From the IMG/VR virus record IMGVR_UViG_3300010401_000002, positions 1 to 64,000 of that record: a stretch of 64,000 nt of DNA; one strand, written 5' to 3'. Origin of the DNA: a virus. Below, one piece after another: positions 29,659 through 38,280 of this stretch. The notes under the pieces were generated by a model, which had not been told where the DNA came from, ran no database searches, and saw only the letters and a program-made list of their open reading frames with translations. A program made the position numbers and the translations under genes. The number at the start of each line of letters is the position of its first letter. Within the stretch, counting starts at the first letter, position 1.

Positions 29659-31569
29659 ATGGAACAAATTCAGAAAGAAGGCCATTTTAAAAACGGCAAA
29701 AAAGCACCTCCACGATTATTAGAGCGAACGGTTAAGCCCGACTTTTCAAAATCAAATCATCCATTATTAGAGAAAGAAAAGTTCTGGACAAATCAAAAGC
29801 AACGTTGGATTGAAGGAACTTATGTAGAGAATGATTACGGTGCGTGGCGTGTGCCGGGGTTAAGTATCTTCAACTACGACCAAGTAATAATCAAGAACAG
29901 AAATTCAGGTAAGCGCGAACCGTATGATTTAAGGGATGGAAGTTTACTTTTACATCAAACAATAGAAAAAAACTTCCAAGACCATTTAGGGACGGCTGTA
30001 CTTAAAGCACGTTTGGTAGGATTTAGCACAGACCTTTATGGTGGATTCCCGTTTTGGCTTTGGAAAACAAACCCCGGTGCGTCAATTTCGGCAACGGCAA
30101 AAAACAAGGAGCTACTTGCAGAACTTTTTAAGGACAAAACCATATTTGCAGGGGAGCGATTAGATAAAGATATTATTGATTTCAGAAAAAGAAAGACGGG
30201 TAAAACTGCGGATGATAACTATGGCGATATACTTTTAAAAAATCAAACCAAAGACAGTGCTTATGTGCAGGTTGAACTAAAGTACAAAAATGAATTAGGC
30301 GACCCCGAAGAAATTTCAAGCCAAATGAGTTTCGTAGACACCAACCAATCATTAGAAAAGGCATCAGGGTTTTCAGGAACAGGGGCATTAGCTTTATTGT
30401 TTGATGAATTTTTCCTGCATAAATTTCCTGCGCAAACAATTCAGTCAGCAATCAACACACTATTAGACCCTAACAGCAAGAAACTTAATGCTTACATGGT
30501 ATGTGGTGGAACCTGCGAAAATACGGTAAGCGCAGAAAACTTAGCAATACTTTATACCCTTTGGACAAAATTAGAATCGCTATCATTAAGGCCGTTGTTT
30601 ATTCCTGCCCATTACGGATACGAGTGCGTTAATGGATGGAGTGATGTTGAGGCTTATAAAGAGTTTGACGAACAGGAGCGAGAAAAGTTCACACGACTAA
30701 AAGACCAAGAGGGGTTAATAGCACATTGTAAGAATCATTGTCTTACCCAAGATGATGTTTGGCAATTCGCAAAGTCAGCAGTGTTTGAAGAAGATGTTGC
30801 AAAACTTATTGAGAACCAAATAAAAGTAGCGCAACTATCAACTGAATATCAGGCAAGGAAAATAACTCTTAATAATGTTGGCGGCAATATCGAATTAACC
30901 AACAGCAAAGAGTTTCTGGATATGTACGAAATGATTGAACCTGTACGCCCCGGTGCTTTATACTACGCAACATTAGACGGAACAGCAACAGGCTTTAAGT
31001 CAGGCGCGCCCGAAGGCAGCAAGGCAGCAGCGATGATTATAAAGGGTAAAGACCAATCGAGCAAAATAGAATGTTGCCCTGTAATGTGGTGGATACACAG
31101 ACCGCAAAGAGTGATGGATAGTTACAGGGCACTTGTCAACATGGTTCGTTACTATGATAAATTTGGCGGGTTCAGATTAATTTCAGCAGAAGCCAACGCA
31201 GCAACGGCAGAACACCTTACAGAGTTTCTCTTGAATGAAGCATTAGGGAAATTTATTTTATACAAGGCTAACGGAAAACCATTTTATAGCAGGCTTACGG
31301 AACTAAAAATATCACAGTTCCTTTGGGCTAATCCGTTTTTAAGAAAATATATTCAGCATTTTTTTTGTTTACCACTGCTACATGATTTAGCAAGTAAAGA
31401 CGGCAAAGGCGATGCAATGGATAGCTTCTTAATGGGACAGCCGCTATTTCCAATAGGTTTTGATGAAGTTGCGCCAAAGAAAGAAAAACGTGTTATAGAA
31501 AAATCGGTTCTTAAACGTGTTCGTGGTAGAATGATGTGGGTTATAGAAAGAAGGACGGTTAATGCGTGA
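29659..31569 (+). CDS. terL: Terminase large subunit
   Basis: A 636-residue packaging ATPase/nuclease. Walker B is ALLFDEFF with D249-E250. The nuclease half has an RNase H-like arrangement: TLDGT (D440), LISAEAN (E511) and GDAMDSF (D585/D588). The Walker A region is divergent (KARLVGFSTDLYGG), as in many Bacteroidota phages. It cuts concatemeric DNA and pumps it through the portal, which is the next gene. A strong hairpin follows the stop. Confidence 0.85.
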   Translation: MEQIQKEGHFKNGKKAPPRLLERTVKPDFSKSNHPLLEKEKFWTNQKQRWIEGTYVENDYGAWRVPGLSIFNYDQVIIKNRNSGKREPYDLRDGSLLLHQTIEKNFQDHLGTAVLKARLVGFSTDLYGGFPFWLWKTNPGASISATAKNKELLAELFKDKTIFAGERLDKDIIDFRKRKTGKTADDNYGDILLKNQTKDSAYVQVELKYKNELGDPEEISSQMSFVDTNQSLEKASGFSGTGALALLFDEFFLHKFPAQTIQSAINTLLDPNSKKLNAYMVCGGTCENTVSAENLAILYTLWTKLESLSLRPLFIPAHYGYECVNGWSDVEAYKEFDEQEREKFTRLKDQEGLIAHCKNHCLTQDDVWQFAKSAVFEEDVAKLIENQIKVAQLSTEYQARKITLNNVGGNIELTNSKEFLDMYEMIEPVRPGALYYATLDGTATGFKSGAPEGSKAAAMIIKGKDQSSKIECCPVMWWIHRPQRVMDSYRALVNMVRYYDKFGGFRLISAEANAATAEHLTEFLLNEALGKFILYKANGKPFYSRLTELKISQFLWANPFLRKYIQHFFCLPLLHDLASKDGKGDAMDSFLMGQPLFPIGFDEVAPKKEKRVIEKSVLKRVRGRMMWVIERRTVNA

Positions 31570-31576
31570 AAACTAA

Positions 31577-31615
31577 AAGGCTAAGCAGTACCGAACGTCA
31601 ATACTGTTTAGCCTT
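31577..31615 (+). terminator. Terminator-like hairpin after terL
   Basis: Arms AAGGCTAAGCAGTA (31577-31590) and TACTGTTTAGCCTT (31602-31615) pair over 14 bp with one G-U pair, loop 11 nt. There is no strong T-run after it, so it may also act as an mRNA-end stabiliser or a retro-regulatory stem. Confidence 0.6.
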
Positions 31616-31651
31616 ACGTTGAGAGGTAGTGTCTCTTCATCTCCCAAATTT

Positions 31652-31663
31652 GTTTGTACAAAC
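31652..31663. repeat. 12-bp perfect palindrome in terL-portal gap
   Basis: GTTTGTACAAAC is self-complementary over 12 bp. It lies in the 232-bp gap between terminase and portal. It could be a protein-binding site; function unknown. Confidence 0.35.
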
Positions 31664-31701
31664 TATGCGCAAACATTCACCATGTTTACCATATAGCGGT
31701 G

Positions 31702-31729
31702 CAAAGGTAAGAACTTTTCAATACCTTTG
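31702..31729 (+). promoter_or_regulatory. Inverted repeat containing a TACCTTTG promoter box
   Basis: CAAAGGTA (31702-31709) and TACCTTTG (31722-31729) are perfect 8-bp inverted repeats with a 12-nt spacer. The right arm is itself a TAnnTTTG box 72 nt before the portal start. No TTG is visible at the usual distance. This could be a promoter overlapped by an operator, or a simple hairpin. Confidence 0.35.
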
Positions 31730-31801
31730 TATCTAATTGCCAACGTGCAGGGCGGTCTGTCCCAAAGAAAAGAATCTTTTATTAAAACATTATTCTCTTA
31801 G

Positions 31802-34207
31802 ATGGACGCACAGAATTACGCCACCGCAACGGTACGCACAGCACTCCCATACGCCACAGACGTAAAAAATTTAGAATTTATCGAATGTAAGCGTCAACCG
31901 CTATACGTTACCGAAGCGTATAAGTTTGCTAAAAACTGTTACGGGCAAAGTCAATATTTTTTAAACGTTGCCCGCAATCAGGTAAAAGACTGCTACAATA
32001 TTCGCGTTGATGTAAATACTATTGAATCGTCTGTAACGGAAGGTATTAACAGGGGCATTGTCAGAACCCGCATACACGAAGAAGTAAAAGAGAACAGGGA
32101 TTTTTATTATGGATTGCAGAATGACAACCTCATGGCGTGGAGTGCGAACAATCTTTCCATCAGCGTACCGGGTCAAGACTTAAAGAAGTACATTAATCAC
32201 ATGGACGGTGTTCAAACCGCAATGATTAAGCCTATTAAAAAAGGAATAAACACCACCATACTTGACAGTAGTTCCATTGAAAAAAAGAAAGGATTCTTAA
32301 CCCTATGCCACTTGATTATTGACAACAGGGATTTGTTTAAAGAAATGGAGGCAAAAGGTGTTGTTATACGAAACCCGTTTGCTGAAATAATTCCCAATAT
32401 AACCGATATTGAAATTGAAGATATAAAAGATATTGAGGATGCTTGGCGTGATGAATACGAAATTGAATCTGAAATATTCCTTAACAACCTGTATCAGTTT
32501 TATGATATGGAGGAATGTTTTTTAAGGCAGTCAAAAACAAATCTAATTGAGGGTGTTTCAACAATCATTTTGGAAGATGATGGATTGTATTACAAGCCTG
32601 TACAGGTAAATGCTATACAGGCAATGATTGATATTGATTGCAACGACCAATATGGCCGCGACATGATGCGGTGGGGATATGTTGACTATTTGACTTACGA
32701 AGATGTGTGTGCCTTAGTTCCTGATATGGACAAGGATATGAAAGCCGATATTTATAACCTATGTTATACCAACGACCAGCAAACAACAGATTGCTTAAAC
32801 TATCTTCAAGCAGGCTTTGACAATATAAAATGGATAAACCCTGATAATAAACGAATAGCTGTTGTGAAAGGATGGTTTATTGCGCCACGTAATAAGCGTT
32901 ATAAGGAGCGTGAAACAAAATTTGGTGATAGTTACATTGATATAATTGAAAACGAAAGAAAATACACCAACAGGTTTTTAGATGTTCCGCAACCCGATGG
33001 TGTATTAGGCGCTGATATACGCGGTGATTTTGACGAGTGGGATATTCATAAGTATATGATGATACTTAATAAGTATGTGTTTAATTATGGTTATGAAAGA
33101 ATTGTTTATCGCACTACACAGGAAAAATGGAAGCCACAGCCTAATGCAATTCAATTTATACACGACCGTTCACAGGCAATGTTTCGTTCACCTGCTGGAC
33201 GTTTAAAATGGAATCAATTAGAAAAAGACAGGCTAAAGAAAAAGATTGTTCAACTTACTGCAAAAGATAAGGGTCGCAATCTTATGGTTTATGCTGATGA
33301 ACTCACAGATGGATTAAAAGGTCTGATTGAAGATTTTGATGCACAAGGTATATCATTGAAGTTATCACCCAAAGTTGACCATAATCCGCAGGGGAATAAC
33401 AATCAGATTAATACTGTTTCGGAGGTGGTGGATTTATCGCTCTCAAACACTGTGTTGTCTTACTTAGAGCTTATCCGTTCGGAGAAACAGGAGATGAATG
33501 AAATTGCAGGGATTTCAGAGATTCAGCTTGGTCAGGATTCACAGACTATGGGCAAAGGCGTGAGGGAGGCAAGAGTAGCGGCAAGTCAGCAAGGATTAGT
33601 GTCGCAGTATGAATCGTTTGGGAAGTTCTGTACTATTACATTGCAGAGGTTTTTTGATTATAATAAGTTATGCCTTCCTCAAATCAAAAATGAGGAGAAT
33701 CTTTTCATAAGCAAAAGAGGAGAGAATTTATTTGAGTTTACGAAGGAGTTAAGTACGGCACAAATCACCTTGCATATTGATAGTGTGACTGAAATTGACC
33801 CCAAAGAAAAGGATGGTATAATCATGGCTGCGGGCGCAATGGCGCAGCAATCACAGTACTTACAGGACGTAGGTGTATCTCCTATGTTACCATTTCGGCT
33901 AATGCGGGCAACTAACACCGACATTGCGCTTGCGGAAGCAGAACGTTCCATTAGAAAATCACAAAAGAAATTTGCTGCAACACAAGCTGCTAAATTTAAG
34001 TCTGAACAAGATAATGCTGCACAAGCTAATCAAGTGCCTATACTTTTAGAAAAAATGAAACAGGACAATGAAAATTGGCGCACCACCCAAACGAACGAGG
34101 TCAAAGCGATGACAGCGAAAATGGATAAGACTATGGAGTTTTTACAATTGCTTATGCAGCAACCGGAACCGGGGGATGGACAGCCTACGCAATCTCAACC
34201 CGCGTAG
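31802..34207 (+). CDS. Portal protein
   Basis: An 801-residue protein directly after the terminase. The central to C-terminal section has the usual portal pattern: a stretch of helices (EVVDLSLSNTVLSYLELIRS), then the conserved-type EMNEIAGISEIQLG, then a long Gln-rich helical tail. Portals form the dodecameric DNA gate at one capsid vertex. The C-terminus (about 690-801) is Gln/Lys-rich coiled coil. It ends in convergent overlap with the leftward gene at 34195. Confidence 0.75.
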   Translation: MDAQNYATATVRTALPYATDVKNLEFIECKRQPLYVTEAYKFAKNCYGQSQYFLNVARNQVKDCYNIRVDVNTIESSVTEGINRGIVRTRIHEEVKENRDFYYGLQNDNLMAWSANNLSISVPGQDLKKYINHMDGVQTAMIKPIKKGINTTILDSSSIEKKKGFLTLCHLIIDNRDLFKEMEAKGVVIRNPFAEIIPNITDIEIEDIKDIEDAWRDEYEIESEIFLNNLYQFYDMEECFLRQSKTNLIEGVSTIILEDDGLYYKPVQVNAIQAMIDIDCNDQYGRDMMRWGYVDYLTYEDVCALVPDMDKDMKADIYNLCYTNDQQTTDCLNYLQAGFDNIKWINPDNKRIAVVKGWFIAPRNKRYKERETKFGDSYIDIIENERKYTNRFLDVPQPDGVLGADIRGDFDEWDIHKYMMILNKYVFNYGYERIVYRTTQEKWKPQPNAIQFIHDRSQAMFRSPAGRLKWNQLEKDRLKKKIVQLTAKDKGRNLMVYADELTDGLKGLIEDFDAQGISLKLSPKVDHNPQGNNNQINTVSEVVDLSLSNTVLSYLELIRSEKQEMNEIAGISEIQLGQDSQTMGKGVREARVAASQQGLVSQYESFGKFCTITLQRFFDYNKLCLPQIKNEENLFISKRGENLFEFTKELSTAQITLHIDSVTEIDPKEKDGIIMAAGAMAQQSQYLQDVGVSPMLPFRLMRATNTDIALAEAERSIRKSQKKFAATQAAKFKSEQDNAAQANQVPILLEKMKQDNENWRTTQTNEVKAMTAKMDKTMEFLQLLMQQPEPGDGQPTQSQPA

Positions 34208-34428
34208 TAAACTCCTTCAAATTTAGTCTTACTCCATTTATACAAAATGAAATTGCGTTCACTGTATTTCATGTAGCGAAAAAATTCGTGGTCTTGTTGC
34301 GCGGATTCAAGCTCCATATCCTTTGTGAATTGTTCTTTAACAGCCCAATTCTTACCATCAAAGAAAAGAACACCGCAATCGGGTGGAAGTAGTTCGGCTA
34401 ATGTCGCTATGTAATATTTGGATTTCAT
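34195..34428 (-). CDS. Hypothetical protein, end of lysogeny-type operon
   Basis: Seventy-seven residues, aromatic and charged. Its 3' end overlaps the portal gene by 13 nt on the other strand, and its start overlaps the stop of the preceding gene (ATGA). No family recognised. Confidence 0.6.
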   Translation of the reverse strand: MKSKYYIATLAELLPPDCGVLFFDGKNWAVKEQFTKDMELESAQQDHEFFRYMKYSERNFILYKWSKTKFEGVYYAG

Positions 34429-34901
34429 GCAGCAGAATCAGGCGGTGTAATCTCAATATTCCCCATTAAAATTTTCAAAGCATTATTAGCCTTACGGTAC
34501 TGTTCCAAATAATCAATCAATGTGTCATAGTTGATTTCTAATTCAGATGATGTTTCTTTAAGTATTATAACTGATTTAGACTTGCAAACAAGTTGCGTTA
34601 TTTTGTGGCGAATTTTATCACATTCGTGGTGCGCCATTCGTATATCATCAATATTAGTCAATGGAATTGTCTTATCTTCTGCATCATCTAATTCAATGAA
34701 TTTATCCGAACCAGCAACTCCCATTCGGGTATTGCCTTTCTTGTAACCGCAATAAGGCTGTTCAGTATTGAACAATGGATAAATTTCATCTGTAATAACC
34801 CTCGCTAAGTGTGCAATTCCACCCGTAACGTTGAATCCAATAATGTTAGTCAATTTAGTTTCTAATTCAATCTTTGTTAATGGTATCATATTATTTTTCA
34901 A
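34425..34901 (-). CDS. Hypothetical protein in integrase operon
   Basis: A 158-residue alpha/beta protein. The helical C-terminal half (ELEINYDTLIDYLEQYRKAN) may support dimerisation. It overlaps its upstream neighbour by 11 nt and the downstream one by 4 nt. No recognised family. Confidence 0.6.
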   Translation of the reverse strand: MKNNMIPLTKIELETKLTNIIGFNVTGGIAHLARVITDEIYPLFNTEQPYCGYKKGNTRMGVAGSDKFIELDDAEDKTIPLTNIDDIRMAHHECDKIRHKITQLVCKSKSVIILKETSSELEINYDTLIDYLEQYRKANNALKILMGNIEITPPDSAA

Positions 34902-35175
34902 TTATTGGGACTACTCCAAAGAAGTCGGTTAGTGATTGTATTTTATTTGCAAAATCTTTCTCTAAAACTATCTCACAGGATTGAACGCCAACTATGCCGT
35001 CCTTCTTATACATGACGCACACTCCATATTTACCTTTATCGTAAGCGCAGGAAATTAAATAATATCTGTCGCTATGTTTAATAAGCGTTTTGTCAGGCAA
35101 CGGGTTTACAATATTAGATTGCGCCTCTAATCTTTCTCTTACGGTTTCGCTAAAATATAATTCGTTATTTTTCAT
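34891..35175 (-). CDS. Hypothetical protein in integrase operon
   Basis: Ninety-four residues with beta-strand pattern (RYYLISCAYDKGKYGVCVMY). Its start overlaps the integrase stop by 4 nt, so it is translationally coupled to the integrase. No recognised family. Confidence 0.6.
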   Translation of the reverse strand: MKNNELYFSETVRERLEAQSNIVNPLPDKTLIKHSDRYYLISCAYDKGKYGVCVMYKKDGIVGVQSCEIVLEKDFANKIQSLTDFFGVVPIIEK

Positions 35176-36008
35176 TTCTTATTCCTCCAAACATCATTAA
35201 TCATAGTTGCGTGTTTAACCTGCGATGACCTAACATAGCGTAAAAAACTACTAACGTCCTTATGTCCCGTAACTGCCATTATTGTAACAGGGTCAACTTT
35301 TCTTTCGTATAGGTTCGTGCTAAATGACCTTCGACCTCCATGACTGCTAACCTTCATCGCCTTATCTCCAATGCCAGCAGCGACACAACTCATTTTAATC
35401 CACTTGTCGAAAAAACTAATGCTTACTACGGGCATTTCACCGTTATATTTCTTTAATATCTTCTTAGCATAATCATGGATTGGCAGATACACGGATGTTT
35501 TCGTCTTAGTCTGTGTAACGCTGCAAACATTCTCACCATCCTTATACTTAATTTTAGTATAGTCGCTGAAACGACATCCGGTATAACTTAGCAGTATAAA
35601 TATATCAGCACATTTCTGCTGACGTTCATCAAAGTATTTATGCTTGCGAAGCATATCAAGTTCTTTTTCGTTGAGGTGAAATGCTTGAGTTATGATAGAT
35701 TTAACTCTCACCCCGGCAGTGTTGAGTTCTATCTTAGCCAACTTACATAATTGTTTAAGCGATATTGATAACTGCACTATCGTATTCGGTGCATACTTCA
35801 ATTTAGCAGCCCTTACAAACGCAGGATAACCAAACTCCCCTTCAAGCGAATAAAGAAATTTAAGCATACTCCTGTGGGCGTTGTAGTTCGACTTTGTAAA
35901 CTCATTAGATGCAAAGACTTTCGCTAAAGTTGTTGCAATATCTTTGAATGAAGCAGTTGACTGTTCTACGGCTTCGGGGAGGGAGTATGTGGAGGTGGTG
36001 GTGAACAT
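35172..36008 (-). CDS. int: Tyrosine recombinase (integrase)
   Basis: A 278-residue site-specific recombinase. The N-terminal SAM-like core-binding region spans about 15-105. The catalytic domain has a full set of residues: R146 (TGCRFSD), K170 (QTKTKTSV), H223 and R226 (SHGGRR), H249 (TGHK) and the nucleophile Y258 (FLRYV). Phages use such enzymes to join attP and attB. It is shorter than many phage integrases and lacks an obvious arm-binding domain, resembling short Bacteroidota recombinases. Its attP is not identified. It indicates a temperate phage, or an XerCD-like resolution role. Confidence 0.9.
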   Translation of the reverse strand: MFTTTSTYSLPEAVEQSTASFKDIATTLAKVFASNEFTKSNYNAHRSMLKFLYSLEGEFGYPAFVRAAKLKYAPNTIVQLSISLKQLCKLAKIELNTAGVRVKSIITQAFHLNEKELDMLRKHKYFDERQQKCADIFILLSYTGCRFSDYTKIKYKDGENVCSVTQTKTKTSVYLPIHDYAKKILKKYNGEMPVVSISFFDKWIKMSCVAAGIGDKAMKVSSHGGRRSFSTNLYERKVDPVTIMAVTGHKDVSSFLRYVRSSQVKHATMINDVWRNKK

Positions 36009-36009
36009 A

Positions 36010-36375
36010 TTAGAATCTAAAATATTTTTTCCAAAACCAATCTTCTTTTTCCGTGTGCTTTACGCCCTGCTGCTTTTCTTTAACAAACCTTTTATAATCC
36101 TCTAATACATTTTCAACCCTTCCAGAAATAGCGTCAATATCTCTTTTTAATCCCTCGTTTATAAGTTCCAACCCTTTTTTAAAGTGCGGAATTGATAGAT
36201 ACAATTCTCTAATATATGGCATACGAGAACTGTATCGCATAGATTCGCCTCTCCAATCAATCATCACAACGTTTGACGAATCTTTTAGCGTGTCAATTAA
36301 CTCCTGCTGTTTTTTTGCAAAGTCAAGCATATTTATATATTCATCATAATCAATTGTTACTTTCTTTTCGTTCAT
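36010..36375 (-). CDS. Hypothetical coiled-coil protein
   Basis: A 121-residue charged protein with a helical C-terminal half (ELINEGLKRDIDAISGRVENVLEDY type pattern). It ends 1 nt before the integrase start. No recognised family. Confidence 0.6.
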   Translation of the reverse strand: MNEKKVTIDYDEYINMLDFAKKQQELIDTLKDSSNVVMIDWRGESMRYSSRMPYIRELYLSIPHFKKGLELINEGLKRDIDAISGRVENVLEDYKRFVKEKQQGVKHTEKEDWFWKKYFRF

Positions 36376-36381
36376 ATTATT

Positions 36382-36609
36382 TTATTTTAAATCAAACCAT
36401 GTAGGATTTTGTTCTATAAACTTGCGCATATCTTTTTTCGCAACAAAGTAACCTTTACCAACGTAAATCAGTTCGTTGTTTAATTCATCATGCGTAAGAG
36501 GCGTGAAACGGTCTTCCCACAAAGCAATATTAGCAGCACGATTTTCTTCGGGCGTTGGCGGTATTATAAAGCCATCCTTTATTTTGTATCTTAGCGATTT
36601 GTTGTTCAT
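36382..36609 (-). CDS. Hypothetical small protein; possible DNA-binding helper
   Basis: Seventy-five residues ending in a segment (LIYVGKGYFVAKKDMRKFIEQ) that could form a strand and a helix, loosely like small excisionase-type winged helices. Position between a putative regulator and the integrase would fit an excisionase, but the similarity is weak. Confidence 0.4.
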   Translation of the reverse strand: MNNKSLRYKIKDGFIIPPTPEENRAANIALWEDRFTPLTHDELNNELIYVGKGYFVAKKDMRKFIEQNPTWFDLK

Positions 36610-36615
36610 TTGTTA

Positions 36616-36789
36616 TTAAACCTTATCAATCCCTTTTTCAATTGCCAATGCACAAACTTCTGCAATGGTTTTTTGTTTATCGAACTTTTGTATTTGTTTT
36701 AGCAGCACTTTTGTATGAACCGCCTTTTCTACAAACACGGTCACACCTACCGCATCTGTTCCGCATTTTGTGTTGTCTGATTTTTTCAT
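36616..36789 (-). CDS. Putative ribbon-helix-helix regulator
   Basis: A 57-residue protein too short for most gene callers. The layout is strand (GVTVFVEKAV), helix (HTKVLLKQIQKF), helix (KTIAEVCALAIEKGIDKV), the order of ribbon-helix-helix repressors such as Arc/MetJ types. It is the first gene of the leftward integrase operon, and its ATG lies 5 nt from a TATATTTG box whose spacer contains a 14-bp perfect palindrome. This fits an autoregulating repressor read from a leaderless or nearly leaderless mRNA. DNA binding is inferred. Confidence 0.55.
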   Translation of the reverse strand: MKKSDNTKCGTDAVGVTVFVEKAVHTKVLLKQIQKFDKQKTIAEVCALAIEKGIDKV

Positions 36790-36794
36790 GGGGA

Positions 36795-36829
36795 CAAATA
36801 TAAATAGTAATTACTATACGAAACAACAA
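36795..36829 (-). promoter_or_regulatory. Leftward promoter with palindromic operator candidate
   Basis: On the minus strand TTG (36824-36826), 21-nt spacer, TATATTTG (36795-36802). Inside the spacer, 36804-36817 reads ATAGTAATTACTAT, a perfect 14-bp palindrome. A protein on it would block this promoter. Confidence 0.6.
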
Positions 36830-36858
36830 TATTTTAAACTTTAACATTTACCCCGCCC

Positions 36859-36888
36859 TTGCAACTTAAACAATATTCATTACTTTTG
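36859..36888 (+). promoter_or_regulatory. Rightward promoter for fibre/lysis genes
   Basis: TTG (36859-36861), 19-nt spacer, TACTTTTG (36881-36888), a good Bacteroidota match. It lies 71 nt upstream of the start at 36960 and back-to-back with the leftward promoter, forming a divergent switch region. Confidence 0.65.
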
Positions 36889-36959
36889 CTGAACATACTA
36901 TATGTATTGCCTACGTGCATCCGAATTATTCTTAGTTATCCCAATTTAACTTTAATTCA

Positions 36960-38042
36960 ATGAGCAACATAAAAGGCAAATTAGAACAATCATTACGAGC
37001 AATCCCACCAAACCTATCAGACGAACAAACCGTAGCGTGGTTTAGAAGTATGCTTGCTACTATAGCGCAGGAGGTTGATGCGGTGTTATCATCAGCAGGT
37101 GTATCGTCTTTCAATACACGAACAGGGGCTGTAACACTTACAAGTGGCGATGTATCAGGAGCAAGCGGACTGCTTACTACGGGGGCAAACGCGGGTTCAA
37201 CAGCAGCACCAACCGATTTTGGGGGAACTTTCGGAATAAAAGTTGACGCAATTGATTCTTCAGGAACAAGCATGATTTCGTTCGCTAAGATGATTGGCGT
37301 CAAGGAATACACATCAGCACAAGAGGCGTTGCTTGTACCCGGTTCAGGTGCGGTTATTATAAACACTGATATTGTTACGGGTGGTGCGGTAAGACGCTAT
37401 ACGGGGTCGGCTTGGGTAACGGTTGGTGGCGGCGGCCTCTCCCCCACAGGCAGCGATGTAGGGGCGACAAGTCAGGCGCAGGTGTTTACGAATGGATTAA
37501 TCTCTAATGTGTTACAGGCTAATACAGGAGGACGAACTTTATTAAAAAATAATGCTGGTGATGCTTTTTTGAAAACGAGCGTTGGCGGTTTTGACGTTGA
37601 AGTGGGTGATTCTAATGCGGCAGCTAATGGCACATTATTAACTGTTTCGGATTCCGCTGAAACCATTTCATTAAAAGCTGATAATGGTGTTCTTTTGCCT
37701 GACGACCAAATAATTGGTGCAGGTGCAAATGCTAAAATGGCTTTCAACCAATCAGCCCAAACAGCCACGATAACGGCTGCTAATGGGGTGAGTACGAGTG
37801 CGGGGTTTACGGTTGGAACAGACCTACTAACCAATTCCATTAAAAATAACGGAGGCAACGCAATTGTTATTACACAGACTACAACAAACCCTATCACGAT
37901 AAATTCTGGGACAGGGATATTAGAACTTAATCTGCCTGTAGATGGATTGTCTATGAACGGCGGCACAGGGTACACAGGCACATTAGCCCAAGCTATAAGT
38001 GACGGTGCAACTATTGAAAACGGAATAATTAAAAACCCTTAA
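36960..38042 (+). CDS. Phage fibre protein
   Basis: A 360-residue protein: helical N-terminus (residues 1-46), then VSSFNTRTGAVTLTSGDV, a motif widespread in phage tail and head fibres, followed by Gly/Thr/Ser/Asn-rich beta structure to the end. It is the first gene after the divergent promoter. It probably forms a trimeric fibre attached to the particle; a head fibre is as likely as a tail fibre. Confidence 0.65.
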   Translation: MSNIKGKLEQSLRAIPPNLSDEQTVAWFRSMLATIAQEVDAVLSSAGVSSFNTRTGAVTLTSGDVSGASGLLTTGANAGSTAAPTDFGGTFGIKVDAIDSSGTSMISFAKMIGVKEYTSAQEALLVPGSGAVIINTDIVTGGAVRRYTGSAWVTVGGGGLSPTGSDVGATSQAQVFTNGLISNVLQANTGGRTLLKNNAGDAFLKTSVGGFDVEVGDSNAAANGTLLTVSDSAETISLKADNGVLLPDDQIIGAGANAKMAFNQSAQTATITAANGVSTSAGFTVGTDLLTNSIKNNGGNAIVITQTTTNPITINSGTGILELNLPVDGLSMNGGTGYTGTLAQAISDGATIENGIIKNP

Positions 38043-38055
38043 ACAATAATAGATT

Positions 38056-38265
38056 ATGAAAACAGAACAACAATTAAACGAACAGATTGAAATTATCAAT
38101 GAACAAATCGCTAAATGTGAAACAGAGTTAGCATCAATACTTCCAGAAGGAACTGAACCAGAACAGTACGATGAAATAATTAAATCAGAATCATACAATA
38201 CTGTTATGAGAAATAAATCTAATTGGGAGGGACAGAAAACAGGTATCGAATTTACTTTAAATTAA
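38056..38265 (+). CDS. Small coiled-coil protein
   Basis: Sixty-nine residues: Glu/Gln/Ile-rich heptads (QLNEQIEIINEQIAKCETEL) then a short acidic tail. It lies between two fibre genes and could be a fibre chaperone or linker. Function unknown. Confidence 0.6.
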   Translation: MKTEQQLNEQIEIINEQIAKCETELASILPEGTEPEQYDEIIKSESYNTVMRNKSNWEGQKTGIEFTLN

Positions 38266-38280
38266 AAAAAAAATAAAGAA

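Noticed and set aside
36932-37981. Two minus-strand frames (144 and 169 residues) opposite the fibre gene
   Set aside because: Proline/Val-rich antisense of Gly/Thr-rich repeats; the + frame has a known fibre motif and a promoter.
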